Shown here piece by piece: positions 1 through 8,582 of a stretch of 64,000 bases of DNA. A program made the translations under genes and the position numbers. Source of the DNA: Bacillota bacterium (GTDB taxonomy: Bacteria; Bacillota; Clostridia; Lachnospirales; Lachnospiraceae); assembly GCA_023434365.1 (NCBI GenBank), contig JAEYSV010000055.1:1-64000 (forward strand), given 5' to 3'. The notes beneath the pieces were generated by a model that saw nothing but the letters and a program-made list of their open reading frames with translations, made no database searches and was not told the origin of the DNA. How positions within the stretch are numbered: the first letter of the stretch is position 1; each line of letters begins with the position of its first letter.

Positions 1-81
1 AGACGACAAGGTAGATAGGACAAAGGTGGAAGTGTGGTAACACATGCAGCTGATTGTTACTAATAGGTCGAGGGCTTAACC
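1..81 (+). rRNA. 23S ribosomal RNA, 3' end (partial)
   Basis: The first 81 bases match the conserved 3' end of bacterial 23S rRNA, including the block ACTAATAGGTCGAGGGCTTA at about 59-78. The rest of the gene lies before the window. The exact last base is estimated from the usual family end. Confidence 0.93.
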
Positions 82-140
82 TAATAATAATTTGGATGAT
101 AACAATGTGTAGTTTTGAAGATATAAACGGAAAAAAATAT

Positions 141-190
141 ATAATCAAAAAAACTCAAAGCAGAAGAACGCTTTGAGTTTTTTTGATTAT
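141..190 (+). terminator. Rho-independent terminator of the rRNA operon
   Basis: A 19-base inverted repeat (143-161 with 170-188) encloses an 8-base loop, and its 3' arm holds a run of seven T. It lies about 60 bases after the 23S end, leaving no room for a 5S gene. Confidence 0.9.
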
Positions 191-407
191 ATTCAGATAC
201 AGTTTGACACCTTTTACTAATTATATTATGATATACTAAATTTACAGTATATGGATAAGTGATTTTGTAGTAAACTATATCAACGTACTTGAGAAGAGAT
301 ACAAATTTTCTTAAGGAATGGAGTACATCTTGGAACAGTTGCATTACGAGAACGATGTATTGTATGAGCATACTAATAAAATCATTTGTGGAGAGGTAGG
401 TAATGGA

Positions 408-845
408 ATGAGTAAAGCGGATGAAGCAATTGCGTTATTTGAAAAAAATTTTAATTGTTGTCAGGCTGTATTAAGTGTTTTTAGTGAAGAGTTACAATGC
501 GACAAGGAGTTAGCACTAAAGATTGCAACTGGATTTGGTGGGGGAATGAGAAAAGCTGAAGTATGCGGAGCAGTAACTGGTGCGGTTATGGTGCTAGGGT
601 TAAAGTATGGATATTATAAAGAGGATGACATAGAAACTAAGAGTAAAGCTTATGAGATAACAAGAGAGTTTATGGATAAGTTTCAAGAAAAAAACAAAAC
701 TGTTGTATGTAAAGAGTTATTAGGTCGTGATTTATCAATAAAAAAAGAACATGATATCTTAGAACAGCAGGGTGCTTTTACAAATATGTGCCCGGTATTT
801 ATTCGAGATGCGATTGAAATCCTAGAAATGTTAATTGCTGAGTAA
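408..845 (+). CDS. C_GCAxxG_C_C family putative redox protein
   Basis: This 145-residue protein has the pattern that names the family: a Cys pair near the N-terminus (FNCCQAVL), then a Gly-rich stretch (GFGGGMRK) and VCGAVTGAVMVLGL, with two further Cys near the C-terminus (VVCKELLG and NMCPVF). Family members are small, often metal- or redox-linked, and lack a firm biochemical role. An upstream in-frame ATG exists at 318, but the ATG at 408 is preceded by GGAGAGGTAGG and begins where homologues normally begin. It is the first gene after the rRNA operon and looks monocistronic. Confidence 0.85.
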   Translation: MSKADEAIALFEKNFNCCQAVLSVFSEELQCDKELALKIATGFGGGMRKAEVCGAVTGAVMVLGLKYGYYKEDDIETKSKAYEITREFMDKFQEKNKTVVCKELLGRDLSIKKEHDILEQQGAFTNMCPVFIRDAIEILEMLIAE

Positions 846-969
846 AAAAGATAAGCATACTGATTTGTTTAGTCAATAGTTGATTATAATCTGCATAAGA
901 GTTAGGGATAACACTTTCAGATGGAAATGATGTATAGACATATAAGAATAAGGTGTCTGAGGAGATTGT

Positions 970-1863
970 ATGCGAAAGCTTAGTTTTAATGATACAAATT
1001 ATACCGAACATATTAAAAAGAATCTAATGGATAAGGAGATTCTAAAAAGTGAAGGTATTTATGTAATGTCATATAGAGAGTTAGTAAGAGAAATAGCAGA
1101 ATTATCATATCTGAACCCAGATTATATGTTATTTTATCGTGGACAGTCATCTGATTATAAAAACAAAAGTTCATCAAGTACATTATACCCTTCAATATAT
1201 AGAGGGGAACGGCTCACTAAGAACGAATTAAAAAATAGAGTTGATATGTTGAATACCGCTGCTTCCTTATTAGTTGATAAGCTTGACAACAAAAGAGTAA
1301 TTGGGAACAAAGAATTAAGGCGTAAGAAACAGATACAATGGTCGATATTGCAACATTATGAAGTGTGTGCAACTCCGTTATTAGATATTACTCATTCCTT
1401 GCGTGTTGCTTGTTCATTTGCCATGTTAGATTCTGAAAGTGAATTCTGTTATGTTTACGTACTTGCTCTTCCCTATCTTACAGGAAGGATCTCCACTAAT
1501 TCAGAGCATGATCTAATAAATATCCGCTTACTGAGTATTGCACCTCCACAGGCATTAAGACCATTTTTCCAAGAGGGTTATCTAGTGGGGACTGAGTACA
1601 TCTGTGACGACTATGAGAATAAGATGGAGCTAGATTTCAATAGAAGATTACTTGCAAAATATAAGATTCCTAATTCAGATAATTTTTGGGGAACGAGTTT
1701 TTCGCGTATAGATGACACATTATTGTATCCAGAAAATGATATGATTAATGTAATTTGCAAAGAAGTATCAAGTATAATAACCAATAAGATAAGCGGAGGA
1801 AATGAAATCATAGATGAGTTAAAGAATGAGGTAGCTGCTACAAGGGTATCAGTCATTACATAG
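970..1863 (+). CDS. FRG domain-containing protein
   Basis: This 297-residue soluble protein has an FRG domain (PF08867). The YRGQ motif sits around residue 57 after a beta-strand-like run, and the central QHYEVCATPLLDITHSLRVA segment is the usual second conserved block. FRG domains take their name from the Phe-Arg-Gly motif, here Tyr-Arg-Gly, and have no proven general activity. Some members occur in phage-defence islands, but no defence partner is visible here. GAGGAGA precedes the start by 6 bases. It is followed after 10 bases by a GNAT acetyltransferase, so the two may be cotranscribed. Confidence 0.82.
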   Translation: MRKLSFNDTNYTEHIKKNLMDKEILKSEGIYVMSYRELVREIAELSYLNPDYMLFYRGQSSDYKNKSSSSTLYPSIYRGERLTKNELKNRVDMLNTAASLLVDKLDNKRVIGNKELRRKKQIQWSILQHYEVCATPLLDITHSLRVACSFAMLDSESEFCYVYVLALPYLTGRISTNSEHDLINIRLLSIAPPQALRPFFQEGYLVGTEYICDDYENKMELDFNRRLLAKYKIPNSDNFWGTSFSRIDDTLLYPENDMINVICKEVSSIITNKISGGNEIIDELKNEVAATRVSVIT

Positions 1864-1873
1864 GGGGTATCAT

Positions 1874-2368
1874 ATGCTGATAAGAAAAGCGAAGATTACA
1901 GATGTAGAGTCTTTCTGGAATATGCAATATGAACTTGATAAAGAAACTAAGTATATGCTATATGAACCTGAGGAACGATCAAAAAACTTGCTCCGTGTTG
2001 AAACAATGATTTTACGTTCAATAGAGGGAGATAATTTATTGCTTTTTGCTGAAGACAACGATAATATAGTTGGCTATATTTCAGCTCAACGAGGCACAGT
2101 AAATAGAATCAAACACAGTGCTTATATAGTGATTGGGATTCGTAAAAAGTATCAACACAAAGGAATAGGTACTCGATTTTTTGAGGAATTAGATCGATGG
2201 GCTATCGAATCAGGCCTGAAAAGGCTAGAGTTAACGGTATTATGTCCCAATGTCGCTGCAAAGAAATTGTACGAGAAGTCTGGCTTTGTAATTGAAGGGG
2301 TCAAAAAGTGTTCCATTTATTTAGAGGGTGAATATGTTGACGAATATTACATGGCGAAATTACTATAA
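1874..2368 (+). CDS. GNAT family N-acetyltransferase
   Basis: A 164-residue GNAT acetyltransferase that would transfer an acetyl group from acetyl-CoA to an amine. The acetyl-CoA loop is visible as RKKYQHKGIGTRFFEEL (Q/RxxGxG/A type) around residues 95-111, followed by the motif B segment LTVLCPNVAAKKLYEKSGF typical of RimI/SpeG-like members. The substrate cannot be told. The AGGGGGT ribosome binding site overlaps the stop of the FRG gene, 10 bases away, which suggests an operon. Confidence 0.88.
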   Translation: MLIRKAKITDVESFWNMQYELDKETKYMLYEPEERSKNLLRVETMILRSIEGDNLLLFAEDNDNIVGYISAQRGTVNRIKHSAYIVIGIRKKYQHKGIGTRFFEELDRWAIESGLKRLELTVLCPNVAAKKLYEKSGFVIEGVKKCSIYLEGEYVDEYYMAKLL

Positions 2369-2506
2369 AACATGTTAAAGACATAGTAAGACACATATTA
2401 TGAAAGCAGTTTTTACCGCATAATTTACACATTAAATCTAAGGCGCGAATATGATAAAGTAAATGATATTGCACGCTAATAGCGATTGCAAAGGCAGGAA
2501 AATCAC

Positions 2507-3043
2507 ATGGACTTATATCATTATTATGATTCGAAGATAGGCCCATTTAGGAGCCTTTCAGATTTATCGGTGGAAGAGGCCAATAAAGTACTAAGTGAAA
2601 TAAAAACGAAAACACCCAATGTACAATGTGCAAAGAGACACTCAAAATACATGGAAGACCGACATTATTATGAAAATGTATTACGACATTTATTTATTAA
2701 AAAACAAGGGAAAATAGAACGTTTGGTACCGTATTATATGGTGGTAGAACAAAGTCCTTGGATTAGTAGCTGGTTTGATAATTGTGACTATATTAAGATA
2801 CCGGTTAAGGAGTTTGACCTTAACACGTTATCTTTTACGTATGGAGATTCCCATCCAACCTTTAGTCCAAATGTCAATGATGGAAAAGAATATCGTAAAA
2901 AAATATATACTTACAATGAAATTTTACGGATTATTGATAAGTATGGATTGCCTCAGGAATGGAATGGGGACGGAAAATATGGACCAGAGCGATATATTGA
3001 AGTGCAAGTATGGAGTGATAAAGTAATATCAAAGTATAGGTAA
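2507..3043 (+). CDS. Hypothetical protein
   Basis: A 178-residue soluble, aromatic-rich protein with no signal peptide or membrane segment and no motif I recognise. An in-frame TTG lies at 2486, but AGGCAGGA sits just before the ATG at 2507, which is the better start. Codon use resembles its neighbours, and the frame is intact and charged, as expected for a real gene. Confidence 0.65.
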   Translation: MDLYHYYDSKIGPFRSLSDLSVEEANKVLSEIKTKTPNVQCAKRHSKYMEDRHYYENVLRHLFIKKQGKIERLVPYYMVVEQSPWISSWFDNCDYIKIPVKEFDLNTLSFTYGDSHPTFSPNVNDGKEYRKKIYTYNEILRIIDKYGLPQEWNGDGKYGPERYIEVQVWSDKVISKYR

Positions 3044-3077
3044 TATCACAGAATAAGAAATTGCAAAGGAGAAGTTT

Positions 3078-3125
3078 ATGCCACTACCAATGGTACATTT
3101 ATGTGTTGGCAGGAGAGGACACTAG
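3078..3125 (+). pseudogene. Possible gene remnant: 15-codon frame with a strong ribosome binding site
   Basis: AAAGGAGAAG stands 5 bases before an ATG that reads MPLPMVHLCVGRRGH and then stops. The good initiation signal on a frame too short for a normal protein suggests the head of a deleted gene. It could also be a chance match or a leader peptide for the PNPOx-like gene at 3169. Confidence 0.3.
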
Positions 3126-3168
3126 CAATTAGTAGGTTAATGATACAACTATATTAAGGGGGATAACT

Positions 3169-3639
3169 ATGAATGCATTTGAAAAAAGCTTACAAGTAAT
3201 GGAGAATTTGTTTTCGAAGGATTACCAGTTTGCATTGGCAACTGCCCAAAATAATGTACCGACAGTGCGAGTTGTAGATACTTTTTACAGCGGACAGTGC
3301 TTTTACATTGTCACCTACGCAACCTCAAGGAAAGTGATTGCGATAGAAGAGAACCCGCAGGTTTCTTTGTGCAACAATCTGTATAGTTTTTCTGGGATTG
3401 CCACTAATATTGGACATCCTTTGAGAACAGAAAATAGTGAAATCAGGGAAAAATTAATAGAAGTATTTGAGCCTTGGTATTTTAAGCACAACAATGAAAA
3501 TGACGAAAATATGTGTTATATTAAAGTTGAATTAACCAGTGGGTTTGTTTACAAAGATGGGGTAGGATACAAAATCGACTTTAGTACGAAGGAAGCGACA
3601 GAATTTCCATTTGAATCTGATATTGTGCTGATAGGATAG
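3169..3639 (+). CDS. Pyridoxamine 5'-phosphate oxidase-like flavin-binding protein
   Basis: A 156-residue protein with the split-barrel layout of the PNPOx-like family: YQFALATAQNNVPTVRVVDTFY at the N-terminus, then YIVTYATSRKVIAIEENPQVSLC. Such single-domain proteins bind FMN or F420 or act in stress and antibiotic resistance. True PdxH is longer and has a C-terminal dimerisation tail not seen here, so PLP synthesis is not proposed. AAGGGGGATAACT precedes the ATG. It is followed by a damaged S66 peptidase gene. Confidence 0.8.
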   Translation: MNAFEKSLQVMENLFSKDYQFALATAQNNVPTVRVVDTFYSGQCFYIVTYATSRKVIAIEENPQVSLCNNLYSFSGIATNIGHPLRTENSEIREKLIEVFEPWYFKHNNENDENMCYIKVELTSGFVYKDGVGYKIDFSTKEATEFPFESDIVLIG

Positions 3640-3683
3640 ATGGAGTACCAATGCGATTTATTGGAAATGTAAAGAAGGAGAAA

Positions 3684-4614
3684 ATGATGATCAAACCAAA
3701 AAGATTATATCCAGGTTATTGCAATGCCACACGCATTAATGGGTTCTGAATTTGTAGCAAAGAATCCAAAACTTAGGGCAAAGGATCTGATGGATGCATT
3801 TTTAGATCAGGAAATAAAAGCAATTTTTTGTGCAATCGGTGGGGATGATACGATTCGGCTGTTACCTTATATTGATTACGATATCATTCGAGATAATCCT
3901 AAAATTTTTATGGGATACTCTGATACAACAATCAATCATCTGATGATGTATAAAGCAGGGCTTGTTTCTTTTTATGGGCCTGCAATTATGTCTGAGTTTG
4001 GTGAATATGTAAAAATGTTCGATTATACAGCGGAGGCGGTTAAAAATATTTTATTTGCCAATTCCAACGAGTACCAGATGAAAGCCAGTCCGGTCTGGTC
4101 AAAGGAGTTTGTCTCATGGAGTGAAGAAAATATTCATATTCAGAAAAAGTTAATACCAGAAGAAGTTGGACATGAGATATTACAAGGGACAGGCTCTGTA
4201 AAAGGAAAGTTATTGGGTGGTTGCCTTGATGTATTTATGATGGCGATTGGTACCGAGGTTTGGCCATCAATTTCTGAGTGGAAAGATGCTATCTTATTTA
4301 TTGAAACAAGTGAGGATATGCCATCACCAGATTTCGTAAAATGGACATTACGTAATCTGGCAGCTCAAGGAATTCTAAAGGTGATTAAAGGTATTTTAGT
4401 TGCTAAACCGTATGAAGCAAAATATTACGAGGAATATAAGGAAATAATCCTTCAGGTCGTTGCAGAGGAAGAAAAACTTAAAAGCTTGCCAATAATGTAT
4501 AACATGAATTTTGGACATACAATGCCAATTGGGATACTTCCTTATGGGATGATGGTAGAGCTTGACTGTGAAGAAAAAATTGTTACGTTATTAGATAGTG
4601 CAACGGTTGACTAA
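3684..4614 (+). pseudogene. S66 LD-carboxypeptidase (LdcA/MccF type), internally deleted and frameshifted
   Basis: S66 serine peptidases trim muropeptides or cleave microcin C-like compounds. Two pieces are present. From the ATG at 3684 (ribosome binding site AAGGAG) comes the typical start MMIKPKRLYPG, which then runs to a TGA at 3747-3749. In another frame, about 296 residues follow from the internal ATG at 3724 (MPHALMGSEF), with the family segments AIGGDDTIRLLPYID and the nucleophile motif GYSDTT. Intact members have roughly 40 residues between these blocks, so a deletion not divisible by three removed them and broke the frame. A shortened protein could still start at 3724, but the N-terminal lobe is missing. 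Confidence 0.8.
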
Positions 4615-4655
4615 TTAAATATAACTTTCGGTTCATGCACATACACACAAACACT

Positions 4656-5357
4656 TTAGTCTGGGTGTACCAAGACTTCAGTGGTATAATCGATCTCATA
4701 ACCGTCAGGTGTTACTAACTGTATTAATAGATAATTCGTTTCACCTGACGGGTGAATTACATTCGTAGGAATATTAATTGCCACAAGACCGGTACGCTTT
4801 GGTACGCCGACGATTACAATTTGGTTTTGATAAGTAAGTACTTTTTCGATGCTTGTGTTCATAACAACTATCTGGAAATATTCGTAGGGCGATGCGTAGT
4901 CAATCTTGCGAAATTCTGTGGATTCATCGGCAATTCCAAGATCATGAATAAAATCATAATAAATAGATGCGGTTACGTAGGTACTAAAAATACGATGCAT
5001 AGCATAATGAATACGATGAGGTACGTAACTCCATCTACCATACTCACTGTGCCAATACTCTTTATAGGCAGGCCTTTCCCAATCGGGGTTATCGTATACT
5101 CTTGTTACCGGTATGGCTGCGCCATTTTCTAAAACCTGACTGACTGGAATTTCATTTTCCGGCAATTGGGGCATATGAAAAGGAGGATCACTTATGTTTT
5201 GTGGAGTATCTGGCTCGAGTGCAAAACCTGTACGTGTATTATGAGTTGAGGTCTGAGCGCTTATTGGATTAACTCGTACTATTACAAGCCGAATTGATAG
5301 TACTAACAAGATTAGAGTTAATATATAAATAGTTATTGTTGAATACTTATGTTTCAT
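4656..5357 (-). CDS. Membrane-anchored hypothetical protein
   Basis: A 233-residue protein with one N-terminal hydrophobic segment (about residues 8-28) after a short basic start, so it is probably an uncleaved signal anchor with the rest outside the cell. A Pro-rich linker (about 45-70) follows, then a compact domain rich in Tyr and His. No known family is recognised. No strong ribosome binding site precedes the ATG. It is convergent with the S66 remnant. Confidence 0.6.
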   Translation of the reverse strand: MKHKYSTITIYILTLILLVLSIRLVIVRVNPISAQTSTHNTRTGFALEPDTPQNISDPPFHMPQLPENEIPVSQVLENGAAIPVTRVYDNPDWERPAYKEYWHSEYGRWSYVPHRIHYAMHRIFSTYVTASIYYDFIHDLGIADESTEFRKIDYASPYEYFQIVVMNTSIEKVLTYQNQIVIVGVPKRTGLVAINIPTNVIHPSGETNYLLIQLVTPDGYEIDYTTEVLVHPD

Positions 5358-5426
5358 AAGGTACCTAATTCATAGACTTACTTTACTATATTCTATGTAG
5401 TGATAATAAGAATATTATACACGAAA

Positions 5427-5476
5427 AGCCGGAAGGACACTTTAGTTTATGATTAAATCTAAAGGTCGTTCCGGCT
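5427..5476 (-). terminator. Strong hairpin, probable terminator of the 5548-5769 gene
   Basis: A long inverted repeat pairs AGCCGGAAGGACACTTTAG (5427-5445) with the region ending GTTCCGGCT at 5476, with only small mismatches. Read on the minus strand, the stem is followed by TTTT, so it best serves the minus-strand gene upstream. Confidence 0.65.
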
Positions 5477-5547
5477 CCTACTATCACACAGCATTTTAAG
5501 GATTATTTGAAAATGATACTCTTTATAGTATATATAGGAAGTATATA

Positions 5548-5769
5548 CTAATTTAATTCAGCTTCAACAGTTGTGTCTGCATTCATAGCACAGCCAGACA
5601 TACGAAGGCATTCAGAAATACCTTTATTCATTTTCTGTGCACATTCTGCTACAGACTGTCCACCTTTTGTTGTAGCCAATTCAGATACTTTATTTGCCGC
5701 AAAAGCGGGACTAGTTGACGTAGCTGCTAAAAGTAAGCCTAAAGCTGTTACTGCTAAATATTTTTTCAT
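5548..5769 (-). CDS. Small secreted three-cysteine protein
   Basis: A 73-residue protein with a clear signal peptide: a basic start (MKKY), a hydrophobic core (about 5-16) and a likely AFA cleavage site near residue 24. The mature part of about 49 residues has Cys43, Cys54 and Cys60 and ends in an acidic tail. Role unknown; an odd number of Cys could suit a metal site or a dimer. A GAGGAAAA ribosome binding site precedes the ATG. It is divergent from the two-component system at 5999. Confidence 0.68.
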   Translation of the reverse strand: MKKYLAVTALGLLLAATSTSPAFAANKVSELATTKGGQSVAECAQKMNKGISECLRMSGCAMNADTTVEAELN

Positions 5770-5998
5770 TATATTTTCCTCCTATTATAGACGATTATTT
5801 ATTCTTTATGTGTAACTTATCTTTACATAGGCAATTGTATCAGTGTATTGTGTAGACAATATGAAGAAATATGTGATTTTATTAATTTATGCCCATAAGA
5901 GTAGCCAATTTAAGTTTACTTTAATAAAATGGTAAAAGGTCAGCACGCATATAGAAACTAATGACAATCTTTTGCCAAAGGTGTATGAAAGGAGTTTT

Positions 5999-6697
5999 AT
6001 GGAGAGACAAGCTAGAATTCTGGTTGTTGAGGATGATAAAACCATTGCTTCCGGACTTGAATATTCTCTTATGCAGGAGCAATATTTGGTGGAACTTGCT
6101 TACACAGTCAAAGAAGCAATGGATAAGATGAAGAATAAACGGTTTGATTTGTATATGCTTGATCTTACTTTACCTGATGGTATGGGGTATGAGATATGTA
6201 GAAAAGCAAAGGAACAACATTCAGTTCCGGTTATTTTTCTTTCTGCAGTAGAGGAAGAAATCAATGTTGTAATGGGTCTTGATATGGGAGCGGATGACTA
6301 TATTACAAAGCCATTTAGGCTTCGCGAGCTGATGTCTCGTATCAAATCTGTATTAAGAAGATATGGTAATAATAAAGAATTGGAGCATATTATTACGATT
6401 GGAGCAGTCGAAATTAATATTGCAGAAGCCAAAGTATACCGCAATAAGCAGGAAATCATGTTAACGGCTATGGAGTATCGTTTGCTTCTAACCCTAGTGC
6501 AGCATATGGGACAAGTACTTACCAGGAATCAATTATTAGAGGGAATCTGGGATGTTTCAGGAGAATTTGTTAATGATAATACATTAACGGTTTATATGAA
6601 GAGGTTAAGGGAAAAACTCGAAGAGAACCCGTCACAACCGGTGCTTATTAAAACGGTTCGAGGGCTTGGCTATATCATGGATAAGTCAAGTCAGTGA
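5999..6697 (+). CDS. OmpR/PhoB-family response regulator
   Basis: A 232-residue DNA-binding response regulator. The receiver domain holds the acidic pair in ILVVEDD (residues 8-12), the phosphoacceptor Asp55 in MLDLTLPDG, and the conserved Lys in DDYITKPF. The C-terminal winged helix ends in the typical TVRGLGYIMD. An upstream in-frame ATG at 5972 exists, but AAAGGAG sits just before 5999 and homologues begin there. It is followed after 36 bases by its sensor kinase and then an ABC exporter, the arrangement known from antimicrobial-peptide sensing in Firmicutes. Confidence 0.92.
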   Translation: MERQARILVVEDDKTIASGLEYSLMQEQYLVELAYTVKEAMDKMKNKRFDLYMLDLTLPDGMGYEICRKAKEQHSVPVIFLSAVEEEINVVMGLDMGADDYITKPFRLRELMSRIKSVLRRYGNNKELEHIITIGAVEINIAEAKVYRNKQEIMLTAMEYRLLLTLVQHMGQVLTRNQLLEGIWDVSGEFVNDNTLTVYMKRLREKLEENPSQPVLIKTVRGLGYIMDKSSQ

Positions 6698-6733
6698 GAT
6701 TATAAGTGCAAATGATAATAGAAGGAGGAGTAT

Positions 6734-7705
6734 ATGAAACGGGAGCGGAGATTTCTCATCATATTGTGGCTACAAGTTGGGATTGCCATCATAGGTTCTA
6801 TTCTATTTGGCTTATATTCTTTGGTGGTAACAGGCCTAATAATTGCATTATTCAGTATTTATAGCTATCTGCAGATGAAAAGTATTAGGAAATTATCAGA
6901 ATATATGATGAAAGTGCGGAATGGAGAGTATACACTTGAACTTAGAGATTATCAAGAGGGAGAGCTTAGCATCTTAAAGTCAGAGGTCTATAAGTCGACA
7001 CTGATGTTAACGGAGCAAGCAGAATTACTGCATAAGGATAAACGATATTTAGCTGATGCGATTTCAGATATTTCCCATCAGTTAAAGACGCCATTAACTT
7101 CAATGGGGATGATGGTAGATTTACTAAGTAATAGCTCGGTTACCCCTGAAAAACGAGCCGAGTTTTTAGGAAACCTGAGCAATGGAGTTGAGCGAATCTC
7201 CTGGTTAGTTTCTGCGTTATTAAAAATGTCAAAGTTAGATGCTGGGGCTGTAATACTAAAGGAAGAACCAGTACAAATGTCGGAGTTGCTAGAAGCAGTA
7301 CAACAACAGCTGATTCTGTTGATGGAACTAAAGAATATCACAATTGTAATTGAGGAGATAAATGAAGTAAGGGTTATGCTTGACTTTTCCTGGACGATGG
7401 AGGCATTAAGTAATATCGTTAAGAATTGCATGGAACATACTCCCCAAGGTGGCAATATCATTATTCGGTATGAGCAGACCAGTTTTTATACCATGATAAA
7501 CATAGAAGATAACGGTGAAGGTATTGCAAAAGAAGATCTACCGCATATTTTTGAACGATTTTATAAAGGAAAGAATTCAAGTCCGGATAGTGTAGGAATT
7601 GGACTGGCATTAGCAAAACAGATTATTTCTCTGCAAAAGGGGGTTATCACAGTAGAGAGTAGTGTAGGAGTAGGGACATCATTTACCATAAAGTTCTATC
7701 GCTAA
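6734..7705 (+). CDS. Sensor histidine kinase
   Basis: A 323-residue membrane kinase. Two hydrophobic helices (about 7-25 and 28-46) are separated by only a few residues, so there is almost no external sensor domain, as in kinases that sense through a partner ABC transporter. The phosphorylated His is His115 in SDISHQLKTPLTS. The ATPase part shows an N box (NIVKNCMEHTP), a G1 box (EDNGEGI) and a G2 box (GIGLALAK). GAAGGAGGAG precedes the ATG. Partner of the response regulator at 5999; the likely target is the ABC system at 7834. Confidence 0.92.
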   Translation: MKRERRFLIILWLQVGIAIIGSILFGLYSLVVTGLIIALFSIYSYLQMKSIRKLSEYMMKVRNGEYTLELRDYQEGELSILKSEVYKSTLMLTEQAELLHKDKRYLADAISDISHQLKTPLTSMGMMVDLLSNSSVTPEKRAEFLGNLSNGVERISWLVSALLKMSKLDAGAVILKEEPVQMSELLEAVQQQLILLMELKNITIVIEEINEVRVMLDFSWTMEALSNIVKNCMEHTPQGGNIIIRYEQTSFYTMINIEDNGEGIAKEDLPHIFERFYKGKNSSPDSVGIGLALAKQIISLQKGVITVESSVGVGTSFTIKFYR

Positions 7706-7733
7706 GAAATGTGACTAAATTGTAATATTTCAT

Positions 7734-7749
7734 GTCACGAACTAGTCAC
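7734..7749 (+). promoter_or_regulatory. Candidate response-regulator site: GTCAC direct repeat
   Basis: GTCAC occurs at 7734-7738 and again at 7745-7749, an 11-base period that matches tandem half-sites of OmpR/PhoB-type regulators. A TATACT that could be a -10 follows at 7760-7765, with no good -35. It sits about 90 bases before the ABC exporter gene. Inferred only from spacing and context. Confidence 0.35.
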
Positions 7750-7833
7750 TTAGGAAGGGTATACTTAACCTTATTAGAGGGAAAGAAAAAGCGAAGATTC
7801 CTTCAGAATTAGCATAAGAAAGGAAATAAGGTT

Positions 7834-8577
7834 ATGGAAATATTACGTGTTCAAAATTTAACTAAAGTATATGGATCAGGAGCGGCCGAGGTAAAAGCAT
7901 TAGATAATGTTTCGTTTACCGTTAATAAAGGAGAATTTGTTGCTATTATAGGTCCGTCTGGTTCAGGCAAATCCACTTTACTGCATATGATTGGTGGAGT
8001 AGACCGTCCAACCAGTGGTTCGGTAACGATTGATGGAACGGATATATATCATCTGAATGAAACTAATCTGGCCATTTTTCGAAGAAGGCAAATCGGGCTA
8101 ATCTATCAATTCTATAATTTGATTCCGGTTCTGAATGTAGAAGAAAATATTACACTTCCCATGCTGCTTGACCATAGACAGGTGGAGAAGGAACAGTTAA
8201 AGGAAGTTGTGAATACACTAGGGTTATCTGATCGGCTGAATCATTTGCCAAATCAGCTTTCTGGGGGGCAACAGCAGAGAGTTTCCATAGGGAGAGCATT
8301 AATTACCAACCCTGCTATTATGCTGGCTGATGAGCCAACCGGCAACTTGGACCGTAAAACGGGTAATGAAATTATGGAACTATTGAAGCTATCTAATCAG
8401 AAATTCCATCAGACCTTAATTGTAATTACACATGATGAAAGTATCGCATTACAGGCGGACCGAATCATAGCTATTGAGGATGGAGCAATTACCCGTAATG
8501 AAGTATTACGAGTAAAATCGTCACTACAATCCAGTGCTTTTCGTGATGAAAGTAAGCTGATAAGAGCTGGGAGGTAA
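7834..8577 (+). CDS. ABC transporter ATP-binding protein (MacB/BceA type)
   Basis: A 247-residue ATPase with Walker A GPSGSGKST, signature LSGGQQQRVSIGRAL, Walker B IMLADEPTGNLD and the switch His in VITHDE. The sequence is of the LolD/MacB/BceA class that pairs with FtsX-like permeases, often for peptide antibiotic removal or lipoprotein and cell-division signalling. AAAGGA precedes the ATG. The permease starts 5 bases after its stop, so the two form one unit. Confidence 0.92.
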   Translation: MEILRVQNLTKVYGSGAAEVKALDNVSFTVNKGEFVAIIGPSGSGKSTLLHMIGGVDRPTSGSVTIDGTDIYHLNETNLAIFRRRQIGLIYQFYNLIPVLNVEENITLPMLLDHRQVEKEQLKEVVNTLGLSDRLNHLPNQLSGGQQQRVSIGRALITNPAIMLADEPTGNLDRKTGNEIMELLKLSNQKFHQTLIVITHDESIALQADRIIAIEDGAITRNEVLRVKSSLQSSAFRDESKLIRAGR

Positions 8578-8582
8578 GGTCC

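Noticed and set aside
81..371. Minus-strand 96-residue frame next to the rRNA gene
   Set aside because: It crosses the rRNA terminator, has no ribosome binding site and reads like AT-rich chance sequence.
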